A stretch of DNA of 64,000 nucleotides, from assembly GCA_033220425.1 (NCBI GenBank), contig CM065646.1:3417501-3481500 (forward strand), written 5' to 3'. This document shows positions 12,510-24,114 of the stretch, in pieces. The notes below the pieces were generated by a model. That model worked only from the letters and a program-made list of their open reading frames with translations, was not told where the DNA came from and made no database searches. Origin of the DNA: Lepraria neglecta (lineage: Eukaryota > Ascomycota > Lecanoromycetes > Lecanorales > Stereocaulaceae). Position 1 is the first letter of the stretch, and the number at the start of each line of letters is the position of its first letter. Position numbers and translations under genes: made by a program.

Positions 12510-15400
12510 AACACGCTAAAGAAGCCTGTCCCTTTCTGAAAACCTTCGCCTTCTTCCCCTAAGAACCTCGCCCGTCCAGCCACCTATAACCAGCTATATC
12601 GTCGTGGATTATACTCCTTAATACCTTATACCACCTCGTTACTAGTAAAGATCTATATATATATTAGATAGATAATAGAGATCTTCTAATAATAGCTAAG
12701 ATAAAGGGAGAACGACTGGTAGCTACTAGAAAAGCCTAGGAGACCAAAGCGAATAAGCGAAAGGTACGATTCGAGCCGAGTAACTTATTCTATATATTAA
12801 TATATTAGTAGATTAAGGCTATTAAAGAAAGGTAGCTAGAACCTAAGAGAAGTACCGAAGGGGACGACGGAGTAGTAGAGCCTAGGAAATATCGAAGACG
12901 TAATAGTAACCTTAGCGAGGATATCTCTGAAAAAATATATAAAGAAGAGGTCTCTTTAAAGATAACCAGCGTTAAGGACATCGAAATATCTTCTAATAAC
13001 CCTATAACCAGCCCTACGAAGAGACTAGTACCTGCTATCGTTATAGGGGTATAACTTCCCTATACTCCTATATTCGGTCCGTTGGATAACTCTATATTTA
13101 GGAGACGGAAAAGATGGGCTTCTCTATTATAAGTACGATTAGTATATAATAATAGATATAACCTATTGACCGTACAGCGTAAACAGACGCGGCTGTCGAC
13201 GTCTAGAATCGATACCGTATTACAAAGCGATACGAGTATTACCCAAAAGAAGACCGTAAGTTGCCTATCGACGTCACACGTATATTTAATACGCTAATAT
13301 AGAAAGAAGGAAATAATATAGAACTATACAATAAAACGAGGTCCTTAAGGGAATATAGATACTAGGAACCACCTATACAGCTCGGTAAATGATGAATTAG
13401 AGACGCGTATTTATTAAATATAGCTGAAATAGCCGATGGTACAGGAATAACGAAACCGAACATCTTCATATATAGAGTAGAATGGCTAGCGTGCCGGACG
13501 ACCTACCTAGACGCCCTAATAGACAATAACTGATAAGTTTAAATCTGCTAGTAAGAAATATCGAAAATCGAGAGAGAATCTAATTAGTAGACGGAAGGAT
13601 AAATTAATAGTATATTTACCTTAGTATATAGGTCTTATAATAACTAATCGTTATAGTCGGTATAATATAAATAGCGATAGCCAACCTGCACCGCACCACC
13701 TACACGGCGTAAGCGGCCGAATTCCAGTACCGCGACTACGGGATGATTATCTAATCCTAACGATCGGGTTCTATCATCTAAAAAGACAAGGCCTAGACCA
13801 TTATCGACTTCGTTACCTACACCTATATATATATCGGATATTAAATCTGAAGACGACTATAAGGAGGTAACCGCAGAGGAGGCGGCGGGACCTATCGCTT
13901 GGGGTAGTTCTAGGCGTCGCCAAGCGCAAAGATACCAATCCTTACGGGAATATCAACATATTTTCCACGCAACGAAGCCTATATTCCTCTCCAAGATTAT
14001 AGGCGGCAACGATACTAATAGCCTATTACTATGGCTAGAATATAACCCGGTAGCTCTAAGTAACCTTATAATAAGAATATAGAGAGAATAGAAGGCTAAG
14101 CTCTAAAGAACGAAGGGGCCTCAAGTTATCGGCGATCTAGATACCTTAGGTAATATACTAACTCCTAAAGAAGCTCACAAGGTTATTACTCCTAAGCCCC
14201 TACCTATTTATATAACGCCGCGTAATAGCTAATATCTTTGCAGCTTATAGATAGCCTAAGCGAATTCAGAAGTTTTATAATAAGGAAAATAAGATTAACC
14301 GTTAAAATAGTAGTAGAATAGCTATACCTAACAGTCGAGGACCGGAAGAATAATATATCGAACCTACTATTTAATATACGATTTACTTTCGCGGATCTAG
14401 AGAAAGGTATAAGTATTCTTCTTTCCTAAACGAGAATGAAATATATAGCTAATAGGTCTAAGATAAGGGTCGTTTTCTGGCACCGATAATTATAATAAGT
14501 CTATATCGCGTTTTTTTTCCTAATAGAATAAGCGCTATTAGACTCAGGTATAAGAGTATAGATCTATAGAAACCTTTACCCGCTGGTACTATTATTTTCG
14601 TTATAATAGCGCTTTATTATATATTCGAAGAATACGAATATAGCTCCCGTAGGATCAAGAGATGGGACGGTATATTAGTTAGTAGTAAGTCAACCTAATA
14701 CTCGAAGAATAACCTATATACTAATAATACCTTAAGCTATATTCGAATATATAATAGAGGTATAGTACAATATAGGTGAAATCAAAACGCGGATAGTTAC
14801 GGGACTACTTTATCGTCGAATAATAGACTACTACTATACGAACAGGTATAGTAAGAACCGTCAACTACTAGTTACTAATACGTTCAAGGATTCCCTAGAA
14901 GATCTGAAAAATTAACCGGACCTTTAGAGCGTTCTAGAGGAGATAGGAATAAATGATACTAGTACGATAGGCCAAGAAGAAGGGCACGGAAATAATAAAG
15001 AATATGCGGTATATATAAGAAGCGATTATAGGTATATATTATCGGCTAATACTGAAATCAAGGCTAAAGAACTATCTCCCGAGGAGGGTCTCGACGAGAC
15101 TAATTCAGAGTTTAGAAACCAGGATAGTTTTTTTCGCTTCCCTTACCTTCGGTAATAATTCAGCGGAGATAACAGATATCTAGGTATTTTCAATATGGGA
15201 CTTCGAGCGTATACGGAAGGAGGCCGGCCTACGAGTAGATAAGAGTCTTTAGGAAGAGGATCGTATTATAGATATCGAAGAGTAGAGTAGGTCGGTAGAG
15301 AGGTGGATCATGGAGGATAAAATAGTATATCTGAATATTATTCTAATAGGAGAAGAACCTGAGGACTAGGCTGCTAAGGATACTGCGGAGGGGATAGAGG
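12510..15400 (+). pseudogene. unrecognised long RIP-degraded frame
   Basis: Plus-strand reading can be followed in blocks rich in charged residues, such as ETKANKRKVRFEPSNLFYIL near 12750, EEAAGPIAWGSSRRRQAQRY near 13880, and LSPEEGLDETNSEFRNQ near 15075. Stops are almost all TAG or TAA. I recognise no domain. It could be one long gene or two. There are no clear introns, and start and end are not defined. Its 3' side approaches the kinase-like gene, but no junction shows that they belong together. Confidence 0.3.
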
Positions 15401-15835
15401 ATGGATCGATAGAGTATGAAGCTTGGGCGGGAGGAAGCCTGACGGAATCAAGCTGTCAGTAATCGAATATGTAGCTATTGAACGTATAATATGAAAATGA
15501 TTATCGTATTGTCTTTTAAAATCGCCTAGCTCGGATAATACTGCCTGTAGGTTAATTCTAGATAAGATGTCCGACTCGAACATACCCACTATAGCAGAGG
15601 ATGTATCCGAACTGTCCGACTCGGATGACTTCTTATCTACTGATATTGTCGATATACTACCTAAGCGCACATGTTTCGCATTCCGGAACAAATGCGCAAT
15701 GGTGGCGTTAGTCCACGAAAGCAACTTTTGATGCTGATGTTGTAGGCGCCTAGCGCAGCAATTTGAGGTTGCAGATACTGCTGTCGGCAACCTCGAGTTG
15801 CTGATTTGGCTGATTTCTCGGTCCGCAATCGACAT
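15374..15835 (-). CDS. hypothetical 153-aa frame
   Basis: Uninterrupted minus-strand frame with an ATG start at 15835 in a patch that is less RIP-like than its surroundings. The product is Ser-rich, with a KKSSESDSSDTSSA stretch around residues 65-80, and has no signal peptide or membrane segment. I do not recognise it. The complementary plus strand is also largely open here (acidic SELSDSDD stretch), so this may be an antisense shadow of the degraded frame that leads into the kinase-like gene. Confidence 0.25.
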   Translation of the reverse strand: MSIADREISQISNSRLPTAVSATSNCCARRLQHQHQKLLSWTNATIAHLFRNAKHVRLGSISTISVDKKSSESDSSDTSSAIVGMFESDILSRINLQAVLSELGDFKRQYDNHFHIIRSIATYSITDSLIPSGFLPPKLHTLSIHPLSPPQYP

Positions 15836-16461
15836 GGGATGTAGACTCTGATCGCTATACGGCCTGCTGATAGCGCAAAACTAGCTGTGACGCTAATGAC
15901 ATAATCTTTTGGGAAAGCGCGATGTACGCTCTTAAGATCGCAAGGGTTGAAGATATTACCGACCTACCCGAAGACGAGAGAGATATAGCCGAATTTTTAA
16001 ATGATTTAAATTCCGCCTCTCTCTATAATAAGATTGAAATCTATAAATAACTGGGTTCTTATTAAGGGATCTTATAGGTTTTCTAGCTATCTAAGGAAAG
16101 TATTAAGATAGCTTATACTAAGGAAGGCTCTCTTATATAATATATTAAAATTTATCGTAAGCCGATAGATATACTAAAAGCAAGGTAGATACGGTCTATA
16201 GTATTCGTAGTCTCTTACGTTTATACCTGCCAGATTACCGTCGATAATATTACCCTTCGAAATTTCTTAATCGATAATTAACTCGCTATTAAACTCATCG
16301 ATTTCGGTCTTTCAATACTCTAGCCACCGTATAGCGGTATAATAGATATTTCTGCAATAAAAGCCGACATTTTTCGGGTTAGCTTTATTATCTACTTAAT
16401 TGTAGCTTGGAAAATCTACAATTATAAGTTCAAGGACGGGAAAGTAGGAAGCGGCAGCCGT

Positions 16462-16644
16462 TGTCAAGGGCCGGCCTAGAGTCAAGTTATAGGGGTAGAA
16501 TAGACGATGATATGGAATCTAAGGAAGGAAGGCCATATGGGCGCGACGAGGATCTATGTAGGTGGGCGGCTGCGGCAGCCCCTGAGCTAGGCCCAATAGG
16601 GCTAGTGGTGGAAGACCATGGAAGGTCAGGCCAGGGCCGTAACA
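16462..16644 (-). repeat. LTR, 3' copy in element orientation
   Basis: 183-bp terminal repeat. An open frame starting at 16461 merely runs through this LTR and is not a gene. The only difference from its partner is at 16488, a CpA-to-TpA type change. Confidence 0.85.
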
Positions 16645-17203
16645 CTACCCCCCTCTCTATCAAGCATCGTCCGCGATGCTGCAGCTAATCCTCCCTCCAG
16701 AGCCCATTCCATATGTCCCTCGGTGTTGGCGACGTCGGGGGGGTCGATCAGGCTATATAGTAGTGGTAGGTAGTAATTGAAAAGTCGTTGCTGATGAAGC
16801 GAAAACATCAAGCGAAATGCGCATTCGAATTTGATCATTGGGCATCCGAAAACCTTGCCCAAATTTGGTGGCGCTCCTGATGCTTGGCGCTCATCACGTG
16901 ATTCCACCGCATCCATCCCATACATAGCAGTCCCCCAGCTCCGCTGCCTCTACCCTATACATAGTCCCACCAAGCTTCCTAGCTCTTACCCCAGCTTGGT
17001 GTTGCCATCACCTTGCCAAGTCATCCTAGTCCAGCGTTGCCATCGCCTTGTAGGGGTCGTGATCTCATAGGTTGAATGGGTAGGTAAAAGGGCCGTCGAG
17101 CGGCAGGCGGAAGAAATGTATTAAGATATGCAGTTGGCTTATAGCGATGTAAGCGCTGCAGGGTCGATAGGGGTGCGATGTGAGCATAGCGTCATCGCAT
17201 AGT

Positions 17204-17401
17204 CGATGCCATTGAAGCAGGCTCACTGTTGCTAGGAATGGGGCGCTTCCCCAGACGAATCGGTGGATGCCATTGGAGCAGGCTCACTGTTGCTAGATAT
17301 GGGGCGCTTCCCCAGTCGAATCGAGGTGCCGTTCAAGCAGGCTCACTGGGGGTGCCGTTCAAGCAGGCTCACTTGGGGTGCCGTTCAAGCAGGCTCACTG
17401 G
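17204..17401. repeat. tandem repeats inside the LTR element
   Basis: Two copies of a roughly 60-bp unit containing the hairpin GGGGCGCTTCCCC (about 17204-17325), followed by three copies of a roughly 25-bp unit built on GTGCCGTTCAAGCAGG (about 17326-17401). All share the core AGCAGGCTCACT. A further imperfect pair around GTTTGTTTA...CTCGCTGA lies at about 17411-17470. Confidence 0.7.
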
Positions 17402-17746
17402 TTTCCACGTCGTTTGTTTAGACTCGCTGACTGGCTCACGAGCCCTGCCGTTTGTTTAACCTCGCTGACAAGCGCACGAGGGCGGGGGGTGGGCGGTAGA
17501 TGAGGTATTTGTCTGTAGTATCATCGGTATCGAGACCCCTGGGTGTTCGCTCACCAAGAGCATGCTGTAGCAGTTGGATAGACCTATCCTAGACCACCTG
17601 GTCCTATGTGGCCAGCATTATACCACCACTCACCAGGAGATACCAACGCCGACAATACCTCTCACCCGTAGCGGTGTTAGTTTCTACTCGGCCGCCGCGA
17701 GTGTGTAGGCTTTACATCGCCAGTCAACGATGGAGATTCCATATAC

Positions 17747-17929
17747 TGTCAAGGGCCGGCCTAGAGTCAAGTCATAGGGGTAGAATAGACGATGATATGG
17801 AATCTAAGGAAGGAAGGCCATATGGGCGCGACGAGGATCTATGTAGGTGGGCGGCTGCGGCAGCCCCTGAGCTAGGCCCAATAGGGCTAGTGGTGGAAGA
17901 CCATGGAAGGTCAGGCCAGGGCCGTAACA
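17747..17929 (-). repeat. LTR, 5' copy in element orientation
   Basis: Partner of the 16462-16644 repeat, starting TGTCAAGG and ending GTAACA on the plus strand. It is followed directly by the GCCGT target duplication. Confidence 0.85.
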
Positions 17930-18117
17930 GCCGTGAAGGTAGGCCCGTTCAAGGCTCCAGTAAACACGAGATATATTGGTCACGAGCTGAAAGAATTCTA
18001 AACTTGGATCACTATATTTATAGTAGCATTATCAGGAAGTGCTGGACAGGTAGATATAGTACTATAGATCAACTATGCAATGACGTTGGGTATAAGCTTA
18101 GTACTTTACTCTATTAA

Positions 18118-18924
18118 GCTACATGAGACGTAAGGCTATTTAGGAAGCTATTTATTCTGTGTTATAGATAAAGCTCCCGCTCTAAAAAAAATTCCGCTCT
18201 AGATCTAATAATAGCTCTCTCCTCGAATGATTAAATGTCCGGGAACGCGTTTTGGCCTAGTAAACTTCTGTTGTAGGTCTCTGCTTTGTTACTAAAGAGC
18301 CTGCTCCCGCTCTACCACTACTACTACTGTCCTTACTATCCAGGCCGCCGCCTTTCTCTTTCCTCCGATACGCGGGGTAATTATAGCGCGTAGCTTGACC
18401 ACGAGAGCTTGCTTTGCTTAAGCATTCCGGGGAATCATATGGACTACCACGTGTATCGGCAACTGGACACCATACGACGCAGGTCTAAGGAATGTCTTTT
18501 GCCGTATACCCGCACTTCTACCTAAGTTCGACTAGATCTTCCTGAATATACATTCTGAATGATCTGAATTAGTAAGTGGATAGATATTGGCACAAGTTAT
18601 AAGCTGTTACCTGTAGAGGGACCCTCTATTTCAGCGACGTGGTAATCCTTCCTTCCGATCTCCTGAAAGGAATTACTATTAATAAGATACCTCCTTTACG
18701 CTCAAGCAACGAAACTTGTAAGGATCCCGCTGAAGAACAGGATATCTGCCCGGAGAGAGGTGACTAATGTTGCGCCGCCTATACAGATGATAAGGGAGCT
18801 TACATAACTACGCGTTGACGAATAGTACTGGGAGAACTGACTAAACACCTTCCTCAATCGCTGCGCGAGTGGTAGCCGGAGGGAGACGGGTCGCTAGCGG
18901 GTTTTTAGTGGTTGGACTTGCCAT
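18118..18924. other. intergenic stretch
   Basis: Mixed composition, less RIP-like than the left 12 kb. I see no coding frame or RNA gene. It ends where the inverted repeat begins. Confidence 0.4.
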
Positions 18925-19326
18925 AGATTGACAGCGTTAGACCGAACGTCCCATGCTCGGACGAAATTGCCATTGCCATTAATAGTATGCTCAAAATGTC
19001 CACCGACGCCGCTTGGAGGGCTACAGGTCCTCGAGCCGTGCGCGGTCTTGGCCCGGTATTTTAAGGGATCCCAACTAGGGAGACACTAATTGCCAAGGTG
19101 AAATGCCTGAAGCGCGCGGCTCTTCTAGGGTGCATCGAGCTCTTTTGCCTGCTTTTGATGGAACTTTCATCTTTATGAAGTATTGAGTCGAGCGTTATTC
19201 CGTGCGCAGCCGAAACCAAGTTTTACGGATAAATTGTACTTGTGCAATCGATGGTTGCGAATGACGTTACTATTAAACCCATTCAGCTTACTAGCGGAAG
19301 AAAGCGCTTTCAGGTAGGACGATTGT

Positions 19327-19776
19327 TACATCGAAGTTAGACCGGAGTATGTTTAACAGCGGGATATCTGTTGCAGCCCTTATGAGGACCCAACCTTGGA
19401 TTGTATGATCGCCACTAAAACTGAGGTGGACTTGCCTAATGCATACAAGACAAACGTAGAAGGCGGAAGCGCTCAGATAGAAAATATACTACTTGCAATG
19501 CAAGACAATCACCCTTGATCGTCGCATAATTTACCGTATTGACAAAAGAGTCTTACGGTTGGCCCCCACCCGGCAGCCTTTTTTGCCTCGCACTAAGCTA
19601 AGACGGGGCTGGCTTCGAACCGACTTGGTCTTGAGGGCCATCTTCAACGACTAGCTGAAAATGCGCCGTTGCTCCGGCCATAAGAACAAGATGCCCTACT
19701 AGCGCACACACAACTGTAGGAGTATTCGGTGGCCTACCATACTGCACGAAATTTGGCCCGATTTGCGGCGCATTGT
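19327..19776. mobile_element. 450-bp insertion in left arm, ATTGT duplication
   Basis: Absent from the right arm, where GGTGGGACGAACGTGTTGAGCC (complement) is continuous. The insert is bounded by ATTGT at 19322-19326 and 19772-19776. It has no TG...CA ends and no obvious terminal inverted repeats, so its class is unknown. A small non-autonomous element is the simplest reading, though the five-base match could be chance. Confidence 0.45.
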
Positions 19777-19913
19777 CGTTGAGCCGTCTATTTGCGCGAG
19801 GCTGGTTTATCGACTATATTATAAGTGCTCACTATTCACCATAATACTTACGTTACCCAGTCTATATATACTTGCAAGACCCTCTTTCTACCCTACCGAA
19901 GACTATTACCGGA

Positions 19914-22551
19914 ATGAACGACAAGTCTGCGAACGTCGACCTGGCCGCCAGAGACCCAAGGGCTCTTCGGTCGATTGCGGGAGGATCTTTAGGAGGCTAC
20001 ACATGTCCACTAGAGCTGTAGGAGCACGCAAGGTATACATATTCAGGGTCTCCCGAGGTTATACACGATAGCGGCGAGAGCGAGGGTGAGGTAAGAAGGC
20101 CAAGAGAGTACGTGATCACCGGCTGCCCATTTCGGCGCTGCGGAGATATCAGGGTCTTCCCCCGCCAGCCTTCCCTTAGTCAAGAACGGTCTACTAATTA
20201 TCGAGACATGTTAGGAAGTACCTGGCTACCAAGGCTACAGCTCGTCGCTTATCGAGGCCGTATAACACGGCTTCCCATAAAAAATACTTGGCTCAGGCGA
20301 CGATTGGACACAATCCTAGAGACTATGATGGGCCGTATTCTATAATCAATCCGGGTAGGTGGCTTGGTAGTGATTTCCTGCCAATATCACCCCATGTCAA
20401 TCGTTAAATCACCCATTCCTATGATCGAGAATTTAGACCAAATGATAGTAAAACCGATACGAAACCCTGCAAGTTAGAAGGGCAAATGCTCGTAAGCGGC
20501 GGACCTCCGCCTTATAATGATGACCCCGAAGGCCCCGAAAGAGAGCCCGAGATGCTTTTGTAACCGGAGACACGGCCTATCAGTCACGAGTAACTTATCA
20601 TTGTGGTGAAAGGTATCTACGCCGCATTGGTCATGGTGGAAGCCAAATGCTTTGATATCGATAAACGACAGTCTGCTGCTGCTCAGGAAAAGGATCCGGC
20701 CAAAAAGATTTAATTAAAGAATGACTAATAGCAGTCATTGATAGCGCTTTATAAGCAACTCCTCGACGAGTATTATGACTTCTTCCTAGTATCTTAGTAT
20801 CCGTCTGCCAGTCCAGATTTAAGGAGACTCGCTACTAAGTATTCAATGCCAGGAAGAATGTGGAGGTATGGAATTCACGCGTTCCTTGAGGTTTTACGGC
20901 ATAGACTGCCAGATTCACTAGAGTATATATTAGCTTTTATCTATATTGCTTTTATGATAATGACTCTCTTTTACGAGACTGTACCTATATTCGAAGATAT
21001 ATGGATAGAATGCCTTAGTAATCTTACTATGATCCGTTTGCACTTTTGAATCACTTATTAATTATATTTGATATAGGGGACCTTAGAAGATATCGTATAG
21101 CTATTGAAAACAAGGTGCCTAGGGAGAGAGAAATGTAGAGTAATATTACTCGTTTCTGGTATCTTAAGGCTACCGATAAATATTATACGATTGGAAGGCT
21201 CTACTACCATCTTGCTATCCTGGCCCGTCCTTATTCGCCGGAGCAGCTATTATTATATATAAGGGCCTTAACCTGCCTTATACCGTTCGAAAGCGCTCGA
21301 GGTAGTATCTTAATATTGTTTAATCCGATTCTCCGATGTAAGAATCTAGCTTCCTAGCGATTATCATCCTTCGAACCCGTCTTTATTATAGCGTATAGTA
21401 TCCTCTTCACCAGTCAGCCTTTATATTCTCTTAACCAGCTTAATAAAGTAGTTGAGGAGCTAGATACCGGTGGCCTCTATACGAACTATATCTCGAAAAC
21501 TACATATCGATTCAAGGAAATCGGAGTGCACGTTGCTGTTTCCAACATCGCCGCATTATTGGGATATAGCACCCCTAAGCAGAGCTCTTCCGAATCAAGG
21601 TTGCGCTCAGCGTATAAGATTGTATATAGGGTAGAAGAACAGCTGCTATAACTGGGCTATAGCGATTTAGATGCTCCTAGGAATAATTCCTCCTCTATAG
21701 AATCTTCGTAGCTATAAGCTAATACTTCGATGACGGCGGAATCCGAAACATCTACTGTCTTTATTATACGTGCCTCTAGGCTTGTCTCTATCACTCTGGG
21801 CATCTCTTTAACACGTGACAATGATAGGAATATATATCCTCTAGTGCACGTATACCTAGTATTTATCTAGAGTCTTATTCTCGTTTAGTAAGCGTAGAAA
21901 AAGTTCGAAGATGATCTTGTTTAGAGAATTATTGAGAAGGATATACCTTAGGTAACCATTTATTCATTCCTTAATACCCTGGCGGTAGGAACTCAAGTTA
22001 TAACTGCAAAAGTCTAGGCAGAGGACTTCCCTAAGCCTAATAAGGAGGCTGGGCAGCTACTGCCAGAAGACTTTGTCATGCGGGGTCAGCTTTATTCGAG
22101 GCGGTACTTCCTGTATAACTAGTTTAACGATGTAAGGATCGACGGCGATGAACGCTTATTTGACCTACCGTCAATGGATTAGCCACGTATTGAACGTATA
22201 CTCTGGTTGGGACGCTGTATAGCTTCTATAAGTCTGATTGCGACGCTGTTGAAAATTACTAATACTCTATATACTGCTCGATAGATACGCTATGATATAG
22301 GCACTAAAAGCTTTGTAGGAACAGATCGCGTGAATATTAATCTTACTGCCGATGCCAAACTACAGCCCTAGGCAACTGATCGGGACACTATCATATCGAA
22401 TGTTGATATCACCCAGTGTACCCCGTCGGAAATTAGCACCAAGTCTGATGTCGAAGCGCCTTGCTTTACCCCCGGAACCACGAGTAATATTCTATTAGAA
22501 CCTCCTGACGACTCTCTAGTACTAAGTACTGGCAGATTAGAAAATGAGTAA
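19914..22551 (+). pseudogene. EST1-like (Est1 DNA/RNA-binding domain) protein, RIP-degraded
   Basis: Candidate ATG at 19914 (MNDKSANVDLAARDP). Downstream blocks read EMLL then PETRPISHE at 20545-20595, VKGIYAALVMVEAKC at 20606-20655, SLIALYKQLLDEYYDFF near 20740-20785, and PSASPDLRRLATKYSMPGRMWRYGIH around 20810-20880. They continue with DLRRYRIAIE, TIGRLYYHLAILARP and a fungal-type helical region to about 21600, ending with LSTGRLENE and TAA at 22549-22551. These match the SMG5/EST1 TPR-plus-Est1-type domain arrangement of fungal paralogues. Stops replace Gln and Trp codons, and frame changes probably include introns. Telomerase or mRNA-decay roles are known for the superfamily; nothing shows that this paralogue has them. 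Confidence 0.6.
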
Positions 22552-22692
22552 TGACAGGCTCGTACGGCGGATTTCGTTGGCTATTGTAAAGTAGTATGTT
22601 CACGTCGTCCACTTTTGGAAGTAGAGCCGATAGGTGACTAGTTAATAACGGAATAAGCCGGATGCTGGAACCCGTGACTGACCGGTTACACC

Positions 22693-24105
22693 TTCAAATA
22701 CTGGGTCTTTAAGCCGGGTATAATCTGAGCCGGATGATAACTGGTTAGCCTGAAGCATACAAGTAGAAACGACGGATGACTAGTTATATGTTCTAGTAGG
22801 TGGTAAAATATAACGGAATCGGAGGATGACTAAAATCTATATGGAAAGTGGCTCAGCGTTGTATAACGAAATAAATATATCTTTTGATTAATTCGTACCT
22901 CGGAATTAAATTCTTAGCTCCCTTATACTGTAAAGCTTTTTGAGATTCACGTTCCATAATTCGGCGAATTATAACCTCGAGCTTTAGCTATAGAATTGTC
23001 TATATTCAGGACTGTATTCTAGGATATACCTAAGTATAGAACAGCGATTATACGCTGTCTTACAGGCGGAAACCTAATAGTATTAAGAAAGGCGATCGGG
23101 TTCTGGCTATCGGAAAATGAAGGCAAAGTATACTTAAGCTTGGTATAGGATGTATTTGAGGATATGGACTGGACTAAGGACGTAGATAAAGTTATAATAG
23201 TAGGACGAGGCCTCGACTTTCGCCGAGCTAAAGTATAGATCCGAGATAGTGCTCTAATATATTGTTAAAAGCTAGTCCCGTTCATTGTTATGATTCGAGC
23301 TCCTGTCGATTACGAGATACTGGTCCTATAGATCAAGCAGGTCCTATTCAAGGTAATACGCTCTACCAGGATGAGTATTATCGAAGGGGATAAACGTGAA
23401 AGCAGATAGGATTCAAAGTCTATTACTACTATCGAAGGGTGCGTAGCTGGTATTAAGATATCTATTCTAATCACGGTCTTAACTCAGGGGACACCTTAAG
23501 ACTAGCTCGGAACTGTAACTATAGACTGGACTGTCGCCCAGTCTATCTTCAAGCCTACGCTTAAGAACGTGAACCGGATTATAATTATAAAAGTAGAGTG
23601 GAATAGAGTTTAGTACGAGACGGCGGCTGTTATTTCGTATAAGACTGTCGATACGTTGCGCTTCATTATCAGCGGCCCTCCATTTATAACTAATGTCTCC
23701 CTTATACTGAGATCGCCCTCGGAAGGTCCGAGGTGTAATTAGCCAGATAACCCCTAGGTGTTCATGCGAGTGGTGAACGGATATAACAGATCCTTCTTAT
23801 ACGATAAAGAGTGGGCAGCTCTAAAACGCCAGAACGGACGCGAGGAATGGTAGAGACTGTTCCGATAGTATATTACGGAAGAGGTGACCTTGCCCTCAAA
23901 GATCGGCTTTCGATATATACAATTTCCGTCTTCGGAGGATATGCAGGCTTTGGTGCTGTATCTGATCGCCAAGTCGGAGGAGGGCAAATAGCATGATAGA
24001 TGTATTGCGCTTTTTTCTCTAGATCCACGGCAGCATGCCAGGTACTTTGCTATTATCCTTGATTGGATGTGGATAGAGAAGGTATCTGAAGTACTGGTGG
24101 CTAGG
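22693..24105. other. loop of the inverted repeat
   Basis: 1.41 kb of unique sequence between the arms. Its first 250 bp are non-coding and contain repeated GGATGACTAG-like words. The rest holds the unknown gene remnant described separately. Confidence 0.6.
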
Positions 24106-24114
24106 AAGGCGTGA
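23060..24114 (+). pseudogene. unrecognised protein, RIP-degraded, in palindrome loop
   Basis: Plus frame followable to a TGA at 24112-24114. Readable blocks are DMDWTKDVDKVIIVGRGLDF, FLYDKEWAALKRQNGREEW near 23790-23850, EEVTLPSKIGFRYIQFPSSE near 23878-23938, LYLIAKSEEGK, and DPRQHARYFAIILDWMWIEK near 24025-24080. Stops are mainly TAG at presumed Gln/Trp. The C-terminal 110 residues look like a conserved globular end, but I cannot name the family. The antisense frame 23754-24122 is its shadow. The stop codon lies just at the edge of the right arm. Confidence 0.4.

Larger units (their letters stand above)
16462..17929 (-). mobile_element. non-autonomous LTR retrotransposon (TRIM-like), 1468 bp
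   Basis: Two direct 183-bp terminal repeats (16462-16644 and 17747-17929) differ at one base that I can find (16488 T versus C). They are bounded by a 5-bp target duplication GCCGT (16457-16461 and 17930-17934). On the minus strand the LTR begins TGTTACGG and ends TTGACA. A polypurine run (gagaggggggtag) directly precedes the minus-strand 3' LTR, and a possible primer-binding site TGGAATCTCC begins five bases inside the other LTR. The 1102-bp interior has no gag or pol, so it must have moved with proteins from elsewhere. It is much less RIP-like than the kinase gene it interrupts, suggesting a younger insertion. Confidence 0.85.
15922..18117 (+). pseudogene. protein-kinase-like gene split by LTR element
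   Basis: The 5' part (15922-16461) reads MYALKIARVEDI (ATP-binding Lys strand), then a degenerate catalytic loop VDNITLRN, and IDFGLSI as the DFG motif, with several TAG/TAA codons of RIP type. The 3' part (17930-18117) reads EIYWSRAERILNLDHYIYSS then IIRKCWTGRYSTIDQL, a typical kinase C-lobe end, and stops at TAA 18115-18117. Between them lies the 1468-bp LTR element at 16462-17929. Removing the element and one copy of the GCCGT duplication joins the two halves in one frame (GSGS|REGR). The loop lacks a normal HRD, so it may be a pseudokinase of the small fungal type. Start at 15922 is tentative. Confidence 0.6.
18925..22692 (+). repeat. left arm of large interrupted inverted repeat
   Basis: Reverse complement of 24106-25567. 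Examples: 18925-19020 (GATTGACAGCGTTAGACC...) matches the complement of about 25475-25567; 19960-20160 matches the complement of about 24750-25000; 22551-22692 matches the complement of 24106-24250. Relative to the right arm, this arm carries a 450-bp insertion (19327-19776) and retains 1908 bp (20575-22482) absent from the right arm. Differences are mostly transitions. It contains the EST1-like gene and its upstream region. Confidence 0.8.

Noticed and set aside
16461-16688. Open frame starting in the first LTR (repeated at 17608-18117)
   Set aside because: It is simply the LTR sequence read through; only the last part of the second one (after 17930) is coding, as the kinase C-lobe.
19327-19776. 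Solo LTR
   Set aside because: Placing TG...CA ends destroys the flanking duplication, and no LTR-like terminal sequence fits the ATTGT borders.
22693-24105. Continuation of the inverted repeat through the centre
   Set aside because: Homology stops right after GACCGGT at both inner ends; the loop sequence is not self-complementary.
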